Assembly: GCA_019245575.1 (NCBI GenBank)
Contig: JAFARE010000021.1
Location: 1-54,740, forward strand
DNA: 54,740 bases
Direction: 5' to 3'
DNA from: Candidatus Dormiibacterota bacterium
GTDB taxonomy: Bacteria > Chloroflexota > Dormibacteria > Aeolococcales > Aeolococcaceae
Shown: piece after piece, positions 43,871-51,479 of the stretch
Numbering within the stretch: position 1 is the stretch's first letter
Layout: each line of letters opens with the position of its first letter
Made by a program: the position numbers and the translations under genes
The notes under the pieces: model-generated
The model's input: the letters and a program-made list of their open reading frames with translations, nothing else
Told to the model about the DNA's origin: nothing
The model's database searches: none

Positions 43871-44661
43871 AGCCGGCTCCTGATGGCCCAGAGGTCAGGG
43901 AACACCGGATGAAAGAGCGTGGCGCGCAGGTACCCGGCGCCCGCGGAGCCGCCGGTTCCGCGCTTGTCGCCGATGGTGCGCTCCACCATCTTCACGTGCC
44001 GGTAGCGCCACTCCTGCAGGCCCTCGTCGAAGTCGACGAAGCGCTCGCACACCTGCGCCGGCTCGCCGTTCTGGCGGTACACGTCGAGGAGCATCTCCTG
44101 CACCGGGGCTGAGCCGCTCCAGGGCTTCGTGACATCGCGCTGCATGGCGTCCGCCGGCACCGCGAACCCCTGGCCTGCGAGATATCGCAGCAGCGAGTCG
44201 AACACCGATGGCTGCGCCATCGCCGCATCGATGGCGGCGCGCGGCGCTGTCCCCTCGGCGTAGTTGCGCACCATCGCGTCGTCGCGCCGGCCGAGCACCG
44301 CCTCGAGCCGGCGGAACTGCGCTGACTGGAAGCCGCTCGCCGCCTCGAGGCGGTCGCGAAACGAGCTGAACTGCCGCGGCGTCATGGTCTCCAGCACGTC
44401 GATCTGCGCCACCACGGTCTTGAGAATCGTGAGGACGCGCTTCAGTGTCGCGAGCACCTGCGGTGTCTCACCCGCCTCGAGACGCGACTGCAGGAACGCG
44501 AGCTCGTGCAGGATCTGCTTGAACCACAGCTCGTACACCTGGTGGATGACGATGAACAGCATCTCGTCGTGGTCGGCCGAGCGCGGCCGCTGCGCGGCCA
44601 GCACCTCGTCGAGCGCCAGGTACGAGCTGTAGGTGAGCGCGCGCGTCTGCTCGTCCGTCAT
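43867..44661 (-). CDS. kynA: Tryptophan 2,3-dioxygenase
   Basis: 264 aa; ATG 44661 overlaps the preceding stop as ATGA. A classic TDO: TYSSYLALDEVL, then MLFIVIHQVYELWFKQILHEL with distal His40, Arg102 in SSFRDRLEAASGFQS, proximal heme His222 in EWRYRHVKMVERTIG and the GTGGS loop (235-239) that closes over substrate; ends SAGAGYLRATLFHPVFPDL. It oxidises L-Trp to N-formylkynurenine. All catalytic residues are present, so the gene is certain. Confidence 0.98.
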   Translation of the reverse strand: MTDEQTRALTYSSYLALDEVLAAQRPRSADHDEMLFIVIHQVYELWFKQILHELAFLQSRLEAGETPQVLATLKRVLTILKTVVAQIDVLETMTPRQFSSFRDRLEAASGFQSAQFRRLEAVLGRRDDAMVRNYAEGTAPRAAIDAAMAQPSVFDSLLRYLAGQGFAVPADAMQRDVTKPWSGSAPVQEMLLDVYRQNGEPAQVCERFVDFDEGLQEWRYRHVKMVERTIGDKRGTGGSAGAGYLRATLFHPVFPDLWAIRSRL

Positions 44662-47072
44662 AGCGCGCGGCCCTGCGACAACACTGCGTCAGGCGAGCGC
44701 GCCGGCCGCCACCGTCCGTGCCGCGTCAAGGTTTCGCCCTCGCGGATCAGCGTCAGGCGTGGCTTCGGGCCGTCCGTGCGGCCCACCTGCGGCTTGCGGC
44801 TGCCCGCCCGGTACGGATCCGGCCACTCGACACCGGCACCCGCGTACTCCTGGTCCGCAGCAGCATGCAGCGTCCACTGCGGGTCGTAGAGGTGCGCGCG
44901 CCCGAGCGCGCAGAGGTCCGCGCGGCCGGCGAGCAGGATCGAGTTCACGTCGTCGTACGAGGAGATGGCACCCACCGCAATTGTCGCGATGCCGGCCTCG
45001 TTGCGGATGCGGTCCGCGAACGGTGTCTGATACGAGCGGCCGAACGCGGGGCGCTCCTCCTTGCTCACCTGGCCGGTGGAGACATCTATCGCGTCGGCGC
45101 CGTGCGCCGCGAAGGCGCGGGCGATCTCCACCGAATCGTCTGCGTCGATGCCGCCGTCGCACCAGTCCGTGGCCGAGATGCGGACGCTGATCGGCCGCTC
45201 AGCGGGCCACACCGCGCGCACGGCGTCGAACACCGCGAGAGGGTAGCGCAGCCGGTTGGCGAGGTCGCCGCCGTACTCGTCGGTGCGCTGATTCGACAGC
45301 GGCGAGATGAAGCTGGACAGCAGGTACCCGTGCGCGCAGTGCAGCTCCAATAGGTCGAACCCGGCGCGCGCGCCGGCGGCAGCTGCATCCGCGAACTGCC
45401 GGAGGATCTCGCGCATCTCCTCGCGCGTGAGCTCGCGCGGGACCTGGTTGGCGGCGGAGTACGCGATCGGCGACGGACCGCACACATCCCAGTTGCCCTG
45501 CGGCAGGGGTTCGTCCATGCCCTCCCACATGAACTTGGTCGATCCCTTGCGCCCGGAGTGTCCGAGCTGCAGTCCGATGGCGGCACTGCTGCGCGCGTGC
45601 ACGAAGTCGACGATCCGCCGCCACGCCGTCTCGTGTTCGGGCGCGTACATGCCGGTGCAGCCGGGGGATATGCGTCCCTCCGGTGACACGCACACCATCT
45701 CCGTCATCACGAGCGCGGCTCCGCCCAGCGCCTTCCCGCCGAGATGCACGAGGTGGAAGTCGTTGGGCACGCCGTCCGCGGCGGAGTACATGTCCATCGG
45801 CGAAACGATGACGCGGTTCTTCAGCTCCAGCCCGCGGAGCCGGAACGGCTGGAACATCGGCGGCGACGCGCGCGGCTGTCCCGGCGCAGGGCCGCGTGCG
45901 ACCTCGCCGGCGGCGAACCAGTCGTCGCACGCGGCCACGAACTCGGGGTCGCGCAGCCGCAGGTTGTCGTAGGTGACACGGCGGCTTCTGGTGAGGATGT
46001 TGAACGCGAACTGGCGCGGATCCTGGTGCACGTACTGGCCCAGGTTCTCGAACCATTCCAGGCTCGCCTGCGCGGCGCGCTGCGTGGACAGCACGACCGG
46101 GCGCCGCTCGGTTTCGTACGCGTCGAGCGCCTGCTCCAAGCCGTCGTGCTCGTGCAGGCACGCGGCGAGGGCGAGTGCATCCTCCATGGCGAGCTTGGTG
46201 CCGGAGCCGATCGAGAAGTGCGCCGTATGCGCCGCGTCGCCCAGCAGCACGACCCTGTCATGCCGCCAGCTCGCGCAGCGGACGGTGGCGAAGCTGATCC
46301 AGCGGGAGTTGTTGGCCATCAGCGCATGGGCGCCGAGCACATCAGCGAACAGTTCACGCACGCGCGCGATGCTGCCCGCGTCGCTCTCCCCCGGCGCGAA
46401 CGCGCGAGCAGCGAGCGCGTCGAAGCCGGCGCGGCGCCACACCTGGTCGTTCATCTCCACGATGAAGGTGCTGCCGCTCGCGTCGTACGGGTAGCCGTGC
46501 ACCTGCATGACGCCGTACGGCGTCTCGGCGATGAAGAACTTGAACGCGTCGAAGACCAGGTCCGTCCCCAGCCACATGAACTTGCACCGGCGCAGCTCCA
46601 GCGCCGGCTGAAACGTCTCCGCGAAATGCGCCCGCGTCGCGGAGTTGACGCCGTCGGCAGCGACCACGAGGTCGTGCTCGGCCGCGAGTGCGTCCGGAGG
46701 CGGTGCCTCGCTGCGGAAGTGCAACGTCACGCCGAGCTCACGGCATCGCTCCTGGAGGATCTGAAGCAGGCGCCTGCGGCTCATCGCCGCAAAGCCATGG
46801 CCGCCACTCGTGATCACCTCACCGCGGAAGTGCACGTCGATGTCGTCCCAGCGCGCGAACTCGCACGACATCGCGTCGTGTGTCGCCGGGTCGGCGTGCT
46901 CGATGCCTCCGAGCGTCTCGTCCGAGAAGACGACGCCGAAACCGAATGTGTCGTCCGCCGCGTTCCGCTCCCAGACGGTGATGGCCGCGCCCGGCTCCAG
47001 CTGCTTCGCGAGTGCCGCGAAGTACAGCCCGCCCGGGCCGCCGCCGATCACGGCGATGCGGCGCGCCGTCAT
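44658..47072 (-). CDS. Anthraniloyl-CoA (2-aminobenzoyl-CoA) monooxygenase/reductase, bifunctional
   Basis: 804 aa; ATG 47072 overlaps the regulator stop as ATGA. Residues 1 to about 395 are an FAD aromatic hydroxylase (VIGGGPGGLYFAALAKQL, AADGVNSATR, LLGDAAHTAHFSIGSGTK). Residues from about 406 are an Old Yellow Enzyme-type NADH:flavin oxidoreductase (MFQPFRLRGLELKNRVIVSP, GLQLGHSGRKGS, LLELHCAHGYLLSSFISP). This fusion is known for 2-aminobenzoyl-CoA monooxygenase/reductase and salicylyl-CoA 5-hydroxylase. Kynureninase and an aminobenzoate-CoA ligase nearby make anthraniloyl-CoA the expected substrate. The known enzyme hydroxylates and then reduces the ring to 2-amino-5-oxocyclohex-1-enecarboxyl-CoA. 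Confidence 0.9.
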   Translation of the reverse strand: MTARRIAVIGGGPGGLYFAALAKQLEPGAAITVWERNAADDTFGFGVVFSDETLGGIEHADPATHDAMSCEFARWDDIDVHFRGEVITSGGHGFAAMSRRRLLQILQERCRELGVTLHFRSEAPPPDALAAEHDLVVAADGVNSATRAHFAETFQPALELRRCKFMWLGTDLVFDAFKFFIAETPYGVMQVHGYPYDASGSTFIVEMNDQVWRRAGFDALAARAFAPGESDAGSIARVRELFADVLGAHALMANNSRWISFATVRCASWRHDRVVLLGDAAHTAHFSIGSGTKLAMEDALALAACLHEHDGLEQALDAYETERRPVVLSTQRAAQASLEWFENLGQYVHQDPRQFAFNILTRSRRVTYDNLRLRDPEFVAACDDWFAAGEVARGPAPGQPRASPPMFQPFRLRGLELKNRVIVSPMDMYSAADGVPNDFHLVHLGGKALGGAALVMTEMVCVSPEGRISPGCTGMYAPEHETAWRRIVDFVHARSSAAIGLQLGHSGRKGSTKFMWEGMDEPLPQGNWDVCGPSPIAYSAANQVPRELTREEMREILRQFADAAAAGARAGFDLLELHCAHGYLLSSFISPLSNQRTDEYGGDLANRLRYPLAVFDAVRAVWPAERPISVRISATDWCDGGIDADDSVEIARAFAAHGADAIDVSTGQVSKEERPAFGRSYQTPFADRIRNEAGIATIAVGAISSYDDVNSILLAGRADLCALGRAHLYDPQWTLHAAADQEYAGAGVEWPDPYRAGSRKPQVGRTDGPKPRLTLIREGETLTRHGRWRPARSPDAVLSQGRAL

Positions 47073-47884
47073 CGCAGCGCCACCGCCGCGAAGTGCCGCT
47101 GCGCCGGGTCGGCCAGCGCGGCATACAGGAGGTGGAAGAGCGCGACCGCCTCGGCGCGGTGGCTGGGGGCCGGCGCAACGCCGGCCGGCAGCTCCGGGTC
47201 GAGCGCCGGGAATTCGCGAAAGGCGTTGACCAGCAGCGTGCGCAGCCTGAAGGCGTCGCGGTCGCGCATCACCTTGGCGCTTCGTCGCGTGTGCGGGTTG
47301 AACGTGCGCACAAAGCGGCGGTAGCGCGCGTCGAGCTCGTCCAGGTCCCACGCCCGCGCGACGACGCCTCCGAAGTCCACCGACGCCACCGGCTGTCCGA
47401 CCATCACGCCCGCGTACGAGCGCACGCGCAGGTCGTCGAGCAGCCCGGCGACCTCGGCCTCCCGGTCGTGCGCGGCCAGCCACGTCCCGTCCTGCAGGCT
47501 GCCGAAACCCAGGAATCGCAGGCGCCGGGCGAGCCGGGTGCGCTCCAGCTTGCGCTCGTCAGGGATCGCGTGCCAGAGCACGGTCCATCGCCCGGCGCCG
47601 TCCGCGCGGCGGCCGAGCGCGAAGATCCTGGCATCGCCCTCCGCCAGCAGCGCCCGGCACCGCGACGTCATCCGGTAATGCACCATGCGCCCCGTGCGCT
47701 GCCGGGTGAGCAGGCCGCGGCTGACCAGCCGCGTCAGGGCGACGCGCGAGGCGGCGTCGCTGAAGCCGAGGTCGGCGAGGAGCCGCACCAGGCCGCCCGA
47801 CCACACGCGGCCGCCGCGCTCGCGCAGGTACGTGCCGAGCAGCGTGATGACCAGGTCTTGGGGCTGCGCCCGGGAGCCGCCCAT
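47069..47884 (-). CDS. PaaX-family transcriptional regulator
   Basis: 271 aa. N-terminal winged helix (LVITLLGTYLRERGGRVWS, SRVALTRLVSRGLLTRQR) and the PaaX central/C-terminal domains (GRWTVLWHAIPDERKLERTR, RLRFLGFGSLQDGTWLA, FRTFNPHTRRS-like segment, REFPALDPELP). PaaX represses phenylacetate catabolism and is released by phenylacetyl-CoA. Here it heads the anthraniloyl-CoA operon and may sense anthraniloyl-CoA or another aryl-CoA (inference). ATG 47884 is only 2-3 bases from the predicted transcript start, so it may be leaderless. Confidence 0.92.
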   Translation of the reverse strand: MGGSRAQPQDLVITLLGTYLRERGGRVWSGGLVRLLADLGFSDAASRVALTRLVSRGLLTRQRTGRMVHYRMTSRCRALLAEGDARIFALGRRADGAGRWTVLWHAIPDERKLERTRLARRLRFLGFGSLQDGTWLAAHDREAEVAGLLDDLRVRSYAGVMVGQPVASVDFGGVVARAWDLDELDARYRRFVRTFNPHTRRSAKVMRDRDAFRLRTLLVNAFREFPALDPELPAGVAPAPSHRAEAVALFHLLYAALADPAQRHFAAVALR

Positions 47885-47891
47885 GCGCCGA

Positions 47892-47929
47892 CCTTACAGT
47901 TGACACCTCACCGGAGTCAACCGTAGAGT
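47892..47929. promoter_or_regulatory. Divergent promoters with embedded palindrome, probable PaaX-type operator
   Basis: GTTGAC (47899-47904) and GTCAAC (47916-47921) form an inverted repeat with 11 bases between. Plus strand: -35 TTGACA at 47900-47905, then TAGAGT at 47924-47929 after 18 bases. Minus strand: -35 TTGACT at 47920-47915, then TGTAAG at 47898-47893 after 16 bases. Each palindrome arm thus doubles as a -35. A repressor bound here would block both arms of the divergon. Confidence 0.65.
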
Positions 47930-48707
47930 GTCGGCTCTCGTGAACCCCGGAGACAGCCGGCCGGCCGCGCCAATCGAGTTCGCCGCGTTGACCTCACCCG
48001 GCGCCGGCGCGCTGCACGGCGGCCCCACGCCGGTGCTCCTGTTGCCGGTGGGCGCCGTGGAGCCGCATGGGCCGCACGCCCCGCTCGGCACCGACTCGAT
48101 CATCTCGACAGCCGTCGCTGAGCGCGCCGCCGCCGAGCTCGCGGCGGCCACGACGCTGCGCGCGCTGGTGCTGCCGGCGATCGGCTACGGTGTGACGCGG
48201 TATGCGGCGGCATTTCCCGGCGCCGTTTCGATCAGCGACCAGGTGCTGGAGGACCTCGTGACCGAGGTCTGCGCCAGCCTGCGTGACCAGGGGTTCGAGC
48301 ACGTCGTGGTGGTCAACAGCCACTTCGAGCCCGAGCACGTCGCGGCGCTGCGGCGCGCGTCCAACCGCTCGGGCGCGGTGCTGTTCGACGTGACCCGCCG
48401 GAGACTTGCGGAACGTCTCACCGACGAGTTCAAGAGCGGCGCCGCGCACGCAGGGCGGTACGAGACGTCGATCGTGCTCGCGACGCGACCCGACCTCGTC
48501 GACCAGCAGCGCATGCAGACGCTGGATGCCCTGCCGGTGGACATGCCGGCGGCGATCGCCAGCGGCAAGACGGACTTCCTCGCCATGGACATGCACGACG
48601 CGTACTGCGGCGCTCCCGCGGAGGCGACCGCGGAGGAGGGCGCGGAGACCATCGCGAGGTTGAGCGCGCTGCTGATCGAGCTGATCCACGACACGGTGCC
48701 CGCATGA
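47928..48707 (+). CDS. Creatininase-family metal-dependent hydrolase, candidate formylkynurenine formamidase
   Basis: 259 aa from GTG 47928. If the -10 box at 47924-47929 is real, GTG 47940 is the better start, giving 255 aa. Metal-site motifs of the creatininase family: VEPHGPHAPLGTD (Glu45, His47, His50, Asp56), NSHFEPEH (His132, in place of the usual NGHGGN) and HAGRYETS (174-181, with Glu179). The family includes creatinine amidohydrolase and ArfB, an archaeal formamide deformylase, so cleavage of an N-formyl group has precedent. No KynB or alpha/beta-hydrolase formamidase is in the cluster and this is the first gene of the opposite arm. N-formylkynurenine hydrolysis is therefore an attractive inference, not an established function. 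Confidence 0.85.
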   Translation: MSALVNPGDSRPAAPIEFAALTSPGAGALHGGPTPVLLLPVGAVEPHGPHAPLGTDSIISTAVAERAAAELAAATTLRALVLPAIGYGVTRYAAAFPGAVSISDQVLEDLVTEVCASLRDQGFEHVVVVNSHFEPEHVAALRRASNRSGAVLFDVTRRRLAERLTDEFKSGAAHAGRYETSIVLATRPDLVDQQRMQTLDALPVDMPAAIASGKTDFLAMDMHDAYCGAPAEATAEEGAETIARLSALLIELIHDTVPA

Positions 48708-50257
48708 ACCTGGCCACCCAGTTCGTCGACTCCAACCTCGAGGCCGGGCGCGCCGAGCGAATCGCCCTTCACACGCGCGACGGCGCGTGCACGTACGGTC
48801 AGCTGGCCGAGCTGATGAACCGCATCGGCAACGTGCTGCTCTCGGTCGGGGTGCGGCGGCAGCAGCGCGTGCTGCTGGCGCTCGCGGACTCGGTTGAGTT
48901 CGTGGCCACCTGGTATGCGGCGCAGAAGATCGGCGCCGTCACCGCCGAGGTGTACACCTTTCTTCCCGCCAAGGACTATGCGTACTACATCGACTACACG
49001 GAGGCGGCGGCAGTCGTCGTCGACGCGGAGACGCTGCCCCGAGTCCGCGAAGCGCTCGGGACGAGCGTGCACCGGCCAGCCGTGCTCGTGAGCGGCGCGC
49101 ACGACAGCGCGCTGACGAGCGGCGAACACTCGCTGCGCGCGCTGCTGGCGCAGTCATCCCCCGAGCTGGTGGCAGCGCCGACGCGCGCGGACGACATTGC
49201 CATCTGGAAGTTCACCACGGGCAGCACCGGCCGGCCGAAGGCGTGCGTGCACCCGGTGCGGAGCGCCGTGGTGAGCCATCAGTGCTACGCGCGCGCTGTG
49301 CTCGGCATGAGCGGCGACGACGTCGTGCTGCCCGTGCCGAAGCTCTTCTTCGGATACGCGCGCGACCTCACCGCCCTGTATCCCTTCGGCGTGGGCGGCG
49401 CCGGAGTGCTGTTCGCGGAGCGCAGCACGCCGGAGCTCATCTTCGAGCTCATCGCGGAGCACCGCCCCACGATCCTCGTGAACGTGCCCACCATGATGCA
49501 GGCGATGCTCGACCATCCGGCGGCAGCGGACCAGGACCTCGGCTGCCTTCGTCTGTGCACCTCGGCGGGCGAGGCGCTCCCCGAGCCGCTGCACCGCCGC
49601 TGGATGGAGCGCTTCGGCGTTGAGGTGCTGGACGGCATGGGCTCGTCTGAGGCGTACCACATCTTCATCTCGTCCTCGCCGGGCCGCGTCCGCGCCGGGA
49701 GCATGGGTGAGGCGGTGCCGGGCTACGAGGTCGAGCTCGTCGACGACAGCGGTGGCGCAGTTGACGACGGCGCGATCGGGCGCATCCGCGTGCGCGGCGA
49801 CAGCATCGCGTTGATGTACTGGGACGCGCCGGAGAAGACTGCCGAGACGTTCGCGCCCCGCACGGTGCTCACCGGCGACCTCGCGGAGCGGGACGGTGAC
49901 GGCTACTTCTGGTATCGAGGCCGCGCGGACGACCTGCTCAAGGTGGGTGGGATCTGGGTCGCCCCCACCGAGGTGGAGGCATGCCTGGCGGATCACCCCG
50001 ATGTCAGCGAGGCGGCGGTCGTGGGTGTCGAGCGCGACGGCCTGACGCGCATCAGCGCGCACGTCGTGTTGCGTGCCGGCGCGGACGCGACGCCGGAGGC
50101 GCTGCGCGCCTTCGTGCGCAGCCGGCTCTCCGGCCACAAGGTTCCCCAGGAGGTGGAGATCGTTTCCGGACTCCCCCACACCGCGTCCGGCAAGGTCGAC
50201 CGCCGCGCCATCAAGGAGTCGATGCGCACGCGCGTCGCCGGAGCTTCCGCGGTATGA
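48704..50257 (+). CDS. Benzoate-CoA ligase family enzyme, probable 2-aminobenzoate-CoA ligase
   Basis: 517 aa; ATG 48704 overlaps the previous stop as ATGA. ANL family: P-loop KFTTGSTGRPKA (169-180), LFFGYARDL and GMGSSEAYHIFISS typical of the benzoate-CoA ligase subgroup, TGDLAERDGDGYFWYRGRADD, and catalytic Lys in HTASGKVDRRAI. It converts an aryl acid, ATP and CoA to the aryl-CoA. Next to kynureninase and the anthraniloyl-CoA monooxygenase/reductase the substrate is most likely anthranilate. Residues lining the acyl pocket were not compared with benzoate-specific enzymes. Confidence 0.92.
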   Translation: MNLATQFVDSNLEAGRAERIALHTRDGACTYGQLAELMNRIGNVLLSVGVRRQQRVLLALADSVEFVATWYAAQKIGAVTAEVYTFLPAKDYAYYIDYTEAAAVVVDAETLPRVREALGTSVHRPAVLVSGAHDSALTSGEHSLRALLAQSSPELVAAPTRADDIAIWKFTTGSTGRPKACVHPVRSAVVSHQCYARAVLGMSGDDVVLPVPKLFFGYARDLTALYPFGVGGAGVLFAERSTPELIFELIAEHRPTILVNVPTMMQAMLDHPAAADQDLGCLRLCTSAGEALPEPLHRRWMERFGVEVLDGMGSSEAYHIFISSSPGRVRAGSMGEAVPGYEVELVDDSGGAVDDGAIGRIRVRGDSIALMYWDAPEKTAETFAPRTVLTGDLAERDGDGYFWYRGRADDLLKVGGIWVAPTEVEACLADHPDVSEAAVVGVERDGLTRISAHVVLRAGADATPEALRAFVRSRLSGHKVPQEVEIVSGLPHTASGKVDRRAIKESMRTRVAGASAV

Positions 50258-51081
50258 CGACGTTCCGCGCCTCGGCTGCGTTCACCCACGAGTGGAACCA
50301 TTTCGACTTCAGTGTTGCGGACAATGTCGGCACCATCAGGTTCGGCCGGCCGGAGAAGCTCGGAGCGCTCACCTTCGAGGCGTACGCCGACCTGCGTGAC
50401 CTGCTCGCCGAGCTGCCCCACCGAGGCGACGTGCGTGTGCTCGTCATCACGGGCACGGGAAGGGGCTTCTGCTCCGGCGGCGATGTGGAGAAGATCATCG
50501 GTGCGCTGCGCACCATGGAGACCGATGGGCTCCTGGAGTTCACGCGCATGACCGGGGCGGTGGTCAAGGCCCTGCGCGACGTGCACCTCCCGGTGATCGC
50601 GGCGGTCAACGGCGTCGCCGCCGGAGCGGGCGCCGTGATCGCACTGGCCGCCGACATCCGGCTCCTCGCCCGCAGCGCGTCCTTTGCGTTTCTCTTCACC
50701 CAGGTGGGGCTCGCCGGCGCGGACATGGGCTCCGCATACCTGCTGCCGCGCCTGGTGGGCCTGGGGCGCGCGACGGAGCTGCTGATGCTCGGCGAGCGCA
50801 TCGATGCAGAGCGCGCGTTGGACATCGGGCTGGCGACATCCGTCGTCGAGGATGAGGCGCTGGCGGACACAGCCGGCGCCCTCGCGCAGCGCCTCGCGTC
50901 CGGCCCCTTCATGGCGTACGCGGCCACCAAGGCGCTGTTGACGCGCGAGCTGGACATGGACTTGAGCGGCGCCCTCGAGACGGAGGCGCTCACGCAAGCA
51001 CTGCTGATGCACACTCGCGACTACGCGGAGTTCCACGCGGCGTGGACGGAGGGGCGGAAACCCAGGTGGACGGGCCGATGA
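50254..51081 (+). CDS. Enoyl-CoA hydratase/isomerase (crotonase) family protein
   Basis: 275 aa; ATG 50254 overlaps the ligase stop as ATGA. Crotonase fold: oxyanion-hole segments GRGFCSGGDVEKI and NGVAAGAGAVIALAADIRL, then FLFTQVGLAGADMGSAYLLPRLVG, and GERIDAERALDIGLATSVV. Possible roles in the 2-aminobenzoyl-CoA pathway are hydration in beta-oxidation-like steps or hydrolytic ring opening of a 2-oxocyclohexanecarboxyl-CoA, as done by the crotonase BadI. The usual general-base Glu position is not obvious in the GADMGS region, so the exact reaction is open. Confidence 0.9.
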   Translation: MTTFRASAAFTHEWNHFDFSVADNVGTIRFGRPEKLGALTFEAYADLRDLLAELPHRGDVRVLVITGTGRGFCSGGDVEKIIGALRTMETDGLLEFTRMTGAVVKALRDVHLPVIAAVNGVAAGAGAVIALAADIRLLARSASFAFLFTQVGLAGADMGSAYLLPRLVGLGRATELLMLGERIDAERALDIGLATSVVEDEALADTAGALAQRLASGPFMAYAATKALLTRELDMDLSGALETEALTQALLMHTRDYAEFHAAWTEGRKPRWTGR

Positions 51082-51479
51082 GCGAGTTCGCGATCGTCAC
51101 CGTGGCCGAGCTGGCGCCGCCGACCGGCTACTCCCACGCGATCGTCGTGTCGGGTGGCCGCACCGTGTACCTCGCCGGGCAGACGTCACAGCTTCCCGAC
51201 GGCACCATCGGCGGCTCCACGCTGACGGAGCAGTACGACATCGCGGCGGGCAACATGCTCACGGCGCTGCGCGCCGCGGGCGGCAGCCCGGAGCACCTCG
51301 CGTCGCTGCAGGTGTTCGTGACCGACGTCGGGGAATACCGCGCGGCGCGTCCCGCGTTGCGCGACGTGTGGCGCCGGCATTTCCGCGACCACTACCCCGC
51401 GATGGCGCTTCTCGGCGTGCGCGAGCTCTTCGATCCGGCGGCGCGCGTCGAGCTCATGGGCATCGCCGTCATTCCGTGA
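51078..51479 (+). CDS. RidA/YjgF/UK114-family protein lacking the canonical arginine
   Basis: 133 aa; ATG 51078 overlaps the previous stop as ATGA. Rid fold: VVSGGRTVYLAGQTSQLPDG, EQYDIAAGNMLTALRAAGG, LASLQVFVTDVGEYRAARPA and HYPAMALLGVRELFDPAARVELMGIAV. Canonical RidA has an Arg in the YPARS segment that handles the enamine carboxylate; here it is YPAMA, so the protein belongs to an Arg-less group. Rid proteins hydrolyse reactive enamines and imines, and the ring product of the monooxygenase/reductase is an enamine. A deaminase role on the CoA-ester intermediate is plausible but unproven. Confidence 0.88.
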   Translation: MSEFAIVTVAELAPPTGYSHAIVVSGGRTVYLAGQTSQLPDGTIGGSTLTEQYDIAAGNMLTALRAAGGSPEHLASLQVFVTDVGEYRAARPALRDVWRRHFRDHYPAMALLGVRELFDPAARVELMGIAVIP

